A stretch of DNA of 6,969 nucleotides from Gemmatimonadota bacterium (GTDB lineage Bacteria; Gemmatimonadota; Gemmatimonadetes; Gemmatimonadales; GWC2-71-9): the NCBI GenBank assembly GCA_029862935.1, contig JAOTWK010000184.1, positions 1-6,969 on the forward strand, written 5' to 3'. Made by a program: the position numbers and the translations under genes. Positions 1-5,984 of the stretch are shown here, piece by piece (the first letter of the stretch is position 1; each line of letters starts with the position of its first letter). The notes under the pieces are model-generated. The model was not told the DNA's origin. It ran no database searches and worked only from the letters and a program-made list of their open reading frames with translations.

Positions 1-652
1 ACCGTTCGGCACCGACGGTGCGGACGAGATGTTGCAGATGATCATCCGGCGGTCCCCAGAGCCACGAGATGTCCCAGACCACGCGATCGGCCTCCTCCGG
101 GGTCAGCCCGAAGTGCACCTCCTCGATGAACGTGCGATCGGCATGCGTGACGACCAACCGGAGTCCGTCCACGATCCGAATCAGTGCCCGTACCTCGTGC
201 GGCGCCAGCTCACCCGCCCGGTCGAGAGGATGCCGCTGTCGCACATCCTCGAGCCGCACGCTCAGCACCACGGCCAATCCGCCCTTCACACACGACTCCG
301 CAACCGCCCTGCTTTCCGGGCCCGCCGTGGCGACGCCCTGGTACTGCGGAAACAAACGGATCGCAGGCGCGCGGAGGAGCAGCGCCGCATCGACGTCTTC
401 TTGCCACTGCGCCTGCTCCGGATTGACGGTCGGCACGGGCTCGAGACGGTCACGCACCTGTGCGACCGCCTTCGCGAGCTCGCGATTCCCGGGAGCAGGG
501 TCACCGTGGAGGATGGTCGGCAGGTATCCGACCCAGGCCGTATCGATGCCCAGACGATCCATCTGCGCGAGGAGCCACTCGGCGCCTGCGGCCGGTCCGA
601 GGTGCCGATACGGGTAAGCACCGAGAAACGCACCGACGTCAGTGACCGGCAT
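1..652 (-). CDS. Amidohydrolase-like protein lacking the HxH metal motif (3' end outside window)
   Basis: The frame is open from ATG 652 to the window edge without a stop, giving 217 residues of a protein that continues beyond position 1. It begins DVGAFLGAYPYR (5-16), followed by LLAQMDRLGIDTAWVG (27-42) and PGNRELAKAV (54-63), an arrangement typical of PF04909-like TIM barrels. Later come AIRLFPQYQGV (97-107), VVLSVRLEDVRQRHP (128-142), LVVTHAD (166-172) and VVWDISWLWG (191-200). At strand 1 the usual D-x-H-x-H is D-V-G-A-F, so both histidines are missing, and the position of the metal-bridging Lys appears to be Arg99. His141 and His170 remain. It is therefore a divergent hydrolase or a non-catalytic partner of the preceding gene. 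The start is supported by GGAGGT 5 nt upstream and by a 14-nt overlap with the upstream stop. Neither the total length nor the C-terminal Asp can be judged here. Confidence 0.8.
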   Translation of the reverse strand, partial: MPVTDVGAFLGAYPYRHLGPAAGAEWLLAQMDRLGIDTAWVGYLPTILHGDPAPGNRELAKAVAQVRDRLEPVPTVNPEQAQWQEDVDAALLLRAPAIRLFPQYQGVATAGPESRAVAESCVKGGLAVVLSVRLEDVRQRHPLDRAGELAPHEVRALIRIVDGLRLVVTHADRTFIEEVHFGLTPEEADRVVWDISWLWGPPDDHLQHLVRTVGAER

Positions 653-1448
653 GGCCTACCTCCAACCGGAATAGCTCGAGGGCGTTGTCGGACCGGATCA
701 GCGCGAGCCGATCGGCGGCAAGTCCAGTTGCCGTCTCGAGGTAGCGCAGCTTGGCCCAGCCGGTACACATGGTGGCATCGGTTCCCCACACCAACCGGGT
801 CGGGTGCATATCTCGGATCACCGTGTGCAGCATGTCGACGTCCACCCCGCTTCCCGAGAGATCCACCCAGATGTTCTTCATCTTCCGCACGACACGCAGG
901 GAATGGGACCAGTCGCCGCCGCCCCCGATGTGCGCCAGGATGAATTTCGTATTGGGGTGCCGCACCGCCAGAGCCGCCAATTCCGCGGCGTCAGACGCCT
1001 CCTGACCCGGCCAGTCGCGTCGCCGGTGCTGCCAAACGTGGTGGAGAATGGGGACTCCGTGCCTCGCCGCTGCGTCGGCGATGGGATCGAGGAGTGGGTC
1101 GCTCGCGCGTCGGCTGGCTGCGAGCTTCACACCCACCATCCCTTCGCCAAGCCACCGATCGATCTCCTCGAGCGCATGCTTCCCGTAATTGGGATTGACG
1201 GTGCAGTACCCAAAGACCAGGCCCGGGTGCGCGCGCTGGAGTTGGAGCATCGCGGCGTTCCCGAGCGTCACGTCGTCCGGCGCTGGGAAGTAGGTCGGTG
1301 AGAGGCGACCCCAGGTGCCCAGGATAGAGGCAATGTGAGCGGTGATCCCCAATCGTCCGCCAACCTCGAGACGCCGAGCGTCGCGCTCCCGCCAGTCCCA
1401 GCGTCCGGAGACTGCCGTGTAGAAATGCGCATGGACATCGATCAGCAC
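639..1448 (-). CDS. TIM-barrel amidohydrolase (PF04909 type), metal site intact
   Basis: This 269-aa protein is a predicted metal-dependent hydrolase of the amidohydrolase-related group, which includes lactonases and decarboxylases acting on sugar acids and aromatic acids. The ligand set is visible: HxH on strand 1 in DVHAHFY (His6, His8), GVKLAAS (Lys108), PILHHVWQH (His136/137), FILAHIGGGGDW (His173) and LVWGTDATM (Asp224). GTG 1448 is chosen because the conserved Asp-Val-His-Ala-His begins at residue 4, and GGAGGTGGAG lies upstream with its second GGAG 5 nt from the start. There is no signal peptide, so it is probably cytoplasmic. It overlaps the aminotransferase stop by 7 nt and the next gene, a divergent relative, by 14 nt. 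A lactonase role in the same sugar pathway is plausible but not shown. The exact substrate cannot be read from the sequence. Confidence 0.87.
   Translation of the reverse strand: MLIDVHAHFYTAVSGRWDWRERDARRLEVGGRLGITAHIASILGTWGRLSPTYFPAPDDVTLGNAAMLQLQRAHPGLVFGYCTVNPNYGKHALEEIDRWLGEGMVGVKLAASRRASDPLLDPIADAAARHGVPILHHVWQHRRRDWPGQEASDAAELAALAVRHPNTKFILAHIGGGGDWSHSLRVVRKMKNIWVDLSGSGVDVDMLHTVIRDMHPTRLVWGTDATMCTGWAKLRYLETATGLAADRLALIRSDNALELFRLEVGHAGH
658..663 (-). promoter_or_regulatory. Ribosome binding site of the second amidohydrolase-like gene
   Basis: GGAGGT on the minus strand ends 5 nt before ATG 652. It is the main evidence, with the family-like N-terminus, that the frame running off the left edge is a real gene starting here. 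Confidence 0.75.
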
Positions 1449-2596
1449 GTCCGCTCCACCTCCGTCAGGGCCGCCTCCAATCGCTGCACGACGTCGATCA
1501 CGACGTCGTCGGTGTGCGCAAATGACACGAAATTGTAGGCGTTACGCTTGAAGAGCAGGCCGTGCCTCGCCGCTGCAACGGCAACTGCCGCGGAAACTTC
1601 CTCCCTGGAGAAGGTGAGATAGCACATCTGCGGCATCCCTCTCACCCCCCGGACGGCCTTCGGGAATGCGGGCGCAAGTCGTTCGAGTCCGGCCAACAAG
1701 ACCGTGCCGGCCGCCTCGAGACGATCGCACACGCGGTCCTGCCGGTAGGTGGCGAGCACCGCCAGGGCGGCGGCAAGGCTCACCCATTCGGTGGCCAGAG
1801 TCGACGAGATCCACGTTCGCGTGGCCGTCTCCACGAGGTCGCGATGTCCACACACGGCCGCCAGCGGAAACCCGTTCGCCATCGCCTTACCGAGCACCAG
1901 CAGATCGGGCTCGACCTCCCAGCGCTCCGCCGCGCCGCCGAGCGCAATGCGAAACGCGGTCTTGATCTCGTCGAGCACCAACACCGCCCCGCACTGGGTC
2001 GCGACGTCGCGCACGGCGCGGAGCCACACCGGATCCGGCGCGACGTCTATCACTGGCTCGACGACGATGGCCGCCGGAAGGGAGTCCCCAGCCGCGATGC
2101 CGTGCAGCGCCGCAACGTCGTTAAATGGTATCTCGGCCCGGAGCGAACGAACCGCCGTCGGCACTCCGAGCCCGTGTTGACACCAGTCGTGCCAACCGTG
2201 ATACCCGCAGGTCAGCACCCGCTCGCGACCCGTGTAAGCTCTGGCAAGGCGAACGGCGGCTGCGACCGCCTCTGCGCCCGTCTTGAAGAACAGGACCCGC
2301 TCGGCTCCCGGCATTGCGAAACACAGCTCCTCGGCAAGCATCGCTTCCGCCACCGGGGCCAATGAACCGACCCCACCATCCCGCATCGCCCGTTCGGCAG
2401 CCTCCGTGACAGCCGGGTGCGCATACCCGAGCCCCACGGCGCCGAGCGCCATCACGGTGTCGAGGTATTCCCGTCCCTCCTCGTCCCACAAGCGGCATCC
2501 CTCTGCACGCACCACCCGCATTGGAACATCGCCCACCGATCCGAAGAGCGCCTCGGGTCGCTTGCTGCGGGTCGAGGTAAAGCCCGGGATTCTCAC
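1442..2596 (-). CDS. Class III PLP-dependent aminotransferase, glutamate-1-semialdehyde aminomutase-like
   Basis: This 384-aa protein is a fold-type I PLP enzyme that should transfer an amino group to or from an aldehyde, ketone or keto-sugar. Visible landmarks are GCRLWDEEGREYLD (33-46), KTGAEA (105-110, PLP phosphate loop), YHGWHDW (132-138, ring stacking), VLDEIKTAFR (207-216, Asp209 binding the pyridine nitrogen), GKAMANGFPLAAVCG (236-250) with Lys237 as the Schiff-base lysine, and ISSTLATE (263-270). The start is GTG 2596, which forms a GTGA overlap with the trmJ stop and has GGAAGGG 6 nt upstream. The ATG at 2638 lies within trmJ and adds only non-family residues. The protein is shorter than housekeeping HemL (about 430 aa), and its DEIKTAFR replaces the common DEVxTGFR, so I do not call it hemL. 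Its place in a carbohydrate operon suggests a sugar- or acyl-derived substrate, but this is inference. It overlaps the next gene by 7 nt. Confidence 0.87.
   Translation of the reverse strand: MRIPGFTSTRSKRPEALFGSVGDVPMRVVRAEGCRLWDEEGREYLDTVMALGAVGLGYAHPAVTEAAERAMRDGGVGSLAPVAEAMLAEELCFAMPGAERVLFFKTGAEAVAAAVRLARAYTGRERVLTCGYHGWHDWCQHGLGVPTAVRSLRAEIPFNDVAALHGIAAGDSLPAAIVVEPVIDVAPDPVWLRAVRDVATQCGAVLVLDEIKTAFRIALGGAAERWEVEPDLLVLGKAMANGFPLAAVCGHRDLVETATRTWISSTLATEWVSLAAALAVLATYRQDRVCDRLEAAGTVLLAGLERLAPAFPKAVRGVRGMPQMCYLTFSREEVSAAVAVAAARHGLLFKRNAYNFVSFAHTDDVVIDVVQRLEAALTEVERTC
1454..1463 (-). promoter_or_regulatory. Ribosome binding site of the first amidohydrolase
   Basis: GGAGGTGGAG on the minus strand holds two possible cores, GGAGGT 9 nt and GGAG 5 nt before GTG 1448. 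It lies in the closing codons of the aminotransferase. Confidence 0.65.
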
Positions 2597-3318
2597 GCCA
2601 CGCCCTTCCGCTCGAGATACCGCAGGACCTCGATGCACATGGCCTTGACCAGCTTCGCCTCCCGCGCGTCCAACGGCACCCGATGAGTCATCTCTCGAAT
2701 CGTCCGCATGATTGGCTCCGGGCTGCGCGTCTTAAAGAACTCGATCGCGTTCAGGGTGTCCCGTGCAGCCCCGAACACCTCCTCGAGCTGCTCCGCCGAC
2801 GCCTGCGGCGCCTCGCGTCTCGGCGTCTTGAAAGCCGGGATTCCCTTGGCCACGAAGAGCTCGTAGGCCATGACAGTGAACGCCTGCGCCAGGTTCAGCG
2901 ATGAATGGTCTGGATTGGTCGGGATCACGATGCTCCGGTGACAGCGATCGAGCTCGGCATTTGTAAGACCGCGATCTTCCCGTCCTAAGACGATCGCCAC
3001 GACTCCCGATTCGGCCGCAGCCAGCACCTCGCCAACGACCTCTCGCGGTCGGCGCACGTTGCGTTTCGCCGTCCGCTGCCGGGCAGTCAGGCCCGCAACG
3101 AGTGCGCAATCCGCAATCGCACCGTCGAAGTCGTCGAAGAGCTTTACCCGTTTGAGTAGATCACCTGTCTTGTGGGCAATGCCTTCGATCCGTCGAGCCT
3201 CGTACTCGACCGGATCGACCAACCTGAGGTCGCGGAGGCCGAAGTTCTTCATCGAACGCACGACCCCCGCGATATTCACGATGTCTCGCGTTCCCACCAG
3301 CACGACGACGATACTCAC
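2593..3318 (-). CDS. trmJ: TrmJ-type tRNA (Cm32/Um32) 2'-O-methyltransferase, SPOUT superfamily
   Basis: This 241-aa enzyme is likely to methylate the ribose of nucleotide 32 in the tRNA anticodon loop using S-adenosylmethionine. The three SPOUT/SpoU motifs are clear: motif 1 NIAGVVRSMKNFG (15-27, with the conserved Asn and Arg), motif 2 VAIVLGREDRGLTNAEL (107-123), and motif 3 IPTNPDHSSLNLAQAF (132-147), which forms part of the knotted SAM site. The SSLNLAQA wording and the alpha-helical C-terminal extension (about 165-241) point to TrmJ rather than TrmH or TrmL, and the length matches TrmJ (about 245 aa). The start is GTG 3318, where GTGA combines this start with the lyase stop and GGAGGTGA sits just upstream. 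The open frame continues to 3891, but that part lies inside the lyase gene and has no family sequence. A tRNA modification gene is unexpected between a lyase and an aminotransferase. The exact tRNA target is inferred from the family. Confidence 0.88.
   Translation of the reverse strand: MSIVVVLVGTRDIVNIAGVVRSMKNFGLRDLRLVDPVEYEARRIEGIAHKTGDLLKRVKLFDDFDGAIADCALVAGLTARQRTAKRNVRRPREVVGEVLAAAESGVVAIVLGREDRGLTNAELDRCHRSIVIPTNPDHSSLNLAQAFTVMAYELFVAKGIPAFKTPRREAPQASAEQLEEVFGAARDTLNAIEFFKTRSPEPIMRTIREMTHRVPLDAREAKLVKAMCIEVLRYLERKGVA
2603..2609 (-). promoter_or_regulatory. Ribosome binding site of the aminotransferase
   Basis: GGAAGGG on the minus strand ends 6 nt before GTG 2596, inside the last codons of trmJ. 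It is weaker than the other sites here, which suggests that translation depends partly on ribosomes finishing trmJ through the GTGA overlap. Confidence 0.6.
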
Positions 3319-5984
3319 GTCACCTCCGCGTTGGCCGCATCCTGCCACGCCTCCCGATCGCCCCGGAGATATACCCAGCCGCCACCACCCGACAGTGCCA
3401 ACTGCCCAGCACGTCGCTGACGATAGCTGTACATCTCGTTCACCACGAGGTTGACCCGAAACGTGTCGCCCTGGTGAAGCCGGTGACCCACCTCTATAGC
3501 CACAACCACGGCATACCCGGTGGACGTCTTGGACCACGTGCCTCGTACCCGCGACGACTGACCCGCGGTTCCTGCCACGGCCCGGACCCGGACGGCGTCG
3601 GACCGCGTATCGGGCACCACTAGATGACCGGCCCACCCACCCACATCGTGAAAGCACTCGATGCCGTCGGAATGAATGTCGGGATGCTCGTTGTCCCACC
3701 GCGGGTCGGGGGCGTCGTGAGGTCGGAAATAGCACTCGGCCTTGGAGACATCGACGGCAAAGCAGAGCGACGACCCGACCACGAACACGGCCCCGGCAGC
3801 GCTGAATGCGTCCGGTCCAACTGCCTCCGACCGTCGGTACTGCGCCATCCCCAACGTGTGGACCAGGTCCGCCGGGAACGTCGCCCGCCACGTAGAGGGC
3901 TGGGGGAGACGCGGTAGCACTGGACAGCGGACACTAGGAACCGAGCGTGCGACCGACGGCGACCGGAACCGGGGCCGAGGTCGCTCGCCGCTGAGCTGGA
4001 TGGCCTCACGACCCGAGCGAGCGACGAGAGCAGCTTCGGCAGATATCTGGAGGTCGACCGTCGTGTTATCGGTCATGTCGACCCGCAGCGACCTCCCATC
4101 GTCTCGGACCGACTGTACCGTCGCTCCACGATACGCGTAAACGTGCACCCATCGGCCGGGTCCGGCCGCGCGACGAACCAGGTATGGCAGCGCTGACCCC
4201 GGAGCGAACTGCCGCGTCGGCGGGCCGGCGGCAGACGCACCGAGCAATTCCTCGCCGCCCCGGTCGACCAGGAGGAGCTCAGCCGGGCCGGCCGGGTGCA
4301 TGCGAAACCGCCGCGGCAGCTCCTCGACCCTGACCGGCGAGGAACCGGTCACCTCCACCGGAAGACCTCTTAACGGATGGACCGGCAGATCGACGGAGAC
4401 ATGGGTCGGCACCACGACCTCGAGGACATCCACGGCGAAATCCGGCCCGGCGAGAATCGTCCGCGCCGCCTGCGTTCCATCGCCAAAGAGGTCCTCAGCC
4501 ACCCCGCGGCACCACCACCACCCTCCTTTCCCGTCGAACGCCGCACACCAGCCGCGCCGCACGAGCTGGTCACCGTCGGCGAGTGAGGGGGCATTGTGGG
4601 CGCGAGTCGATCGATACCAGGCCAGACTCGCATCGACGTACGACCCGGTACCCAGATCACCAAGACAGAGGCCGTCGCTATACAGCGTGAGATGCAACAA
4701 GTCTGGATGCCCATGCCCCCCGGGAGCGCCGCCGCATTCGAGACTCACGTACCGCCCTCCGCCGGGTTGGAGCACCGCCAGTCCCGTGCCCGGGAGCCAC
4801 CGCGAGCCGCCGTCCCACGCCCCGTCGTCATTGGGAGAGTCAGGTCGCATCCAGAGCAGCGCCTTCCACCCCAATCGGTCGCGCCGGAGGCGGCGCGGCT
4901 CCCGATTGATCTCTTGCTCGGCGATCTCCCGAAACCCCGGGTCCTCGCGCTCCGGGACGTCGTCCGCATACAGGGCCGTGAGCACGCGCTCGATCCTCGC
5001 TTCCCCGAATCGGGCGCGGGCGATCTCCCACAGTTCTGCAAAGCGTTCCTGTCGCAGACTCACCCCGAACGGTGAGTCACCGCGAGCCGGAAGCGTGAGA
5101 TCCGGGAGGACCGTATCCAGAGGGGCCAAGAACATAGATCGCAGTGGCCGGCTACTCCGGGGGTCGTCGTAGAGATCCAACCCCACGGCGCGCATCACTT
5201 CCGCTCCCAGCAGCAACCCTCGCAGCGCAAAGAAGTGATAGTTCTCGCCCTCGAACCAGAGTCCGCCCTCCGTTACGCACCGGCGCAGCTGCGGCCTGAA
5301 TCCATGTGGTCCATCGACGGCGCGATGAACGAGATCGTCGTCGTCCAACCACAGTCCGGCGGACGCGAGGGCGAGGTTATTCCACACTTGCCGATTGGAC
5401 CACCCTTCATCGAAGGAGCGAATCAAATCCGCTGAAGCACGTACCATGGGCGCCAGGTCCGCGCGAAGGCCCCCTTGTTCATGCAGAAGCGATCCGGCCA
5501 CAACGATCTGGGTGAGCCAGATGGACTCGAGGTACGTGGAGAAGAACAGGCGTGTGGGGCCGAGAACGTTGTCGCGGTTCGGCAGCGTGGGATAGAGTTG
5601 AGTGTAGGCCTCGAGGATTTCCGCTGCGCGCGTGGCCAGCTCAGCCTCATCGGCGAAGACGGATAGGTGAATGGCCCGCTCCGAGAGCCAGAGGTGGTAT
5701 CGCCAGATCCAGGCCCAGTCGTGACGCTCACCCTCGTACGTGCGACCGCACTGTGGGCAGCGATGCCGCGTCGGGGCCAGCGGATCGAACTCCAGGCGCG
5801 ACGCATCCTCTGCGCAGATCCCCCCGTCTTGCGTGAGTGCCGGCTTGCGTTCTGGGACAAACAGGGGCCGATCGAGAAGCGGGTCGAGATGGCCGCGGAG
5901 CCGATCGCGGAGGCGGGACAACTCTGCGGCGGCACGGATCTCCAGCTGTCGTGCGAGCAGGGCCTCACGCGTTAGGAGCGGCAC
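3315..5984 (-). CDS. Heparinase II/III-type polysaccharide lyase with C-terminal CBM9-like domain
   Basis: This 889-aa protein is a probable polysaccharide or oligosaccharide lyase cleaving uronic-acid linkages by beta-elimination. From the GTG at 5984, an alpha/alpha-toroid N-terminal part holds a CPQCG knuckle (76-80) followed by DWAWIWRYHLW, then SNRQVWNN (196-203) and EGGLWFEGENYHFF (239-252), whose Tyr249 is the likely catalytic tyrosine. The beta-sandwich lyase part carries GGHGHPD (422-428) and RSTRAHN (458-464), the usual heparinase II/III His-containing motifs. After a Pro/Arg-rich linker (about 660-700), residues 705-880 resemble a CBM9-like domain, with WDNEHPDIHSDG (763-774). I chose GTG 5984 because GGGAGGAG lies just upstream. 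Longer in-frame starts (TTG 6020, GTG 6008) lack this, and an in-frame stop at 6063-6065 closes the frame. No signal peptide or membrane segment is visible from any start. Substrate unknown. The gene overlaps the kinase by 20 nt and TrmJ by 4 nt. Confidence 0.88.
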   Translation of the reverse strand: MPLLTREALLARQLEIRAAAELSRLRDRLRGHLDPLLDRPLFVPERKPALTQDGGICAEDASRLEFDPLAPTRHRCPQCGRTYEGERHDWAWIWRYHLWLSERAIHLSVFADEAELATRAAEILEAYTQLYPTLPNRDNVLGPTRLFFSTYLESIWLTQIVVAGSLLHEQGGLRADLAPMVRASADLIRSFDEGWSNRQVWNNLALASAGLWLDDDDLVHRAVDGPHGFRPQLRRCVTEGGLWFEGENYHFFALRGLLLGAEVMRAVGLDLYDDPRSSRPLRSMFLAPLDTVLPDLTLPARGDSPFGVSLRQERFAELWEIARARFGEARIERVLTALYADDVPEREDPGFREIAEQEINREPRRLRRDRLGWKALLWMRPDSPNDDGAWDGGSRWLPGTGLAVLQPGGGRYVSLECGGAPGGHGHPDLLHLTLYSDGLCLGDLGTGSYVDASLAWYRSTRAHNAPSLADGDQLVRRGWCAAFDGKGGWWWCRGVAEDLFGDGTQAARTILAGPDFAVDVLEVVVPTHVSVDLPVHPLRGLPVEVTGSSPVRVEELPRRFRMHPAGPAELLLVDRGGEELLGASAAGPPTRQFAPGSALPYLVRRAAGPGRWVHVYAYRGATVQSVRDDGRSLRVDMTDNTTVDLQISAEAALVARSGREAIQLSGERPRPRFRSPSVARSVPSVRCPVLPRLPQPSTWRATFPADLVHTLGMAQYRRSEAVGPDAFSAAGAVFVVGSSLCFAVDVSKAECYFRPHDAPDPRWDNEHPDIHSDGIECFHDVGGWAGHLVVPDTRSDAVRVRAVAGTAGQSSRVRGTWSKTSTGYAVVVAIEVGHRLHQGDTFRVNLVVNEMYSYRQRRAGQLALSGGGGWVYLRGDREAWQDAANAEVT
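3320..3327 (-). promoter_or_regulatory. Ribosome binding site of trmJ
   Basis: GGAGGTGA on the minus strand is an eight-base match to the anti-Shine-Dalgarno sequence. The GGAGG core ends 4 nt before GTG 3318. It lies in the final codons of the lyase, next to the GTGA stop/start overlap, and fixes the trmJ start well inside a longer open frame. Confidence 0.8.

Noticed and set aside
286..789. Minus-strand open frame of 167 codons across the amidohydrolase junction
   Set aside because: Arg/Ser-rich and out of frame with both amidohydrolases, whose translations carry family motifs and ribosome binding sites.
29..943. Plus-strand open frame of 304 codons
   Set aside because: Arg/Pro-rich translation without family motifs, lying antisense to two genes with clear family sequence; a typical high-GC shadow.
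1562..2365. Plus-strand open frame of 267 codons
   Set aside because: Antisense to the aminotransferase; low-complexity Arg/His/Gly-rich translation with no recognisable domain.
2597..2638. ATG 2638 as aminotransferase start
   Set aside because: Adds 14 residues that are only trmJ sequence in another frame; GTG 2596 gives the normal family N-terminus and the GTGA overlap.
3319..3891. N-terminal extension of the trmJ frame
   Set aside because: Gly/Arg/Val-rich sequence unlike TrmJ, fully inside the lyase gene; GTG 3318 has a perfect ribosome binding site and starts the family-length protein.
4300..5172. Plus-strand open frame of 290 codons
   Set aside because: Antisense to the lyase; Ser/Arg/Pro-rich translation with no motif.
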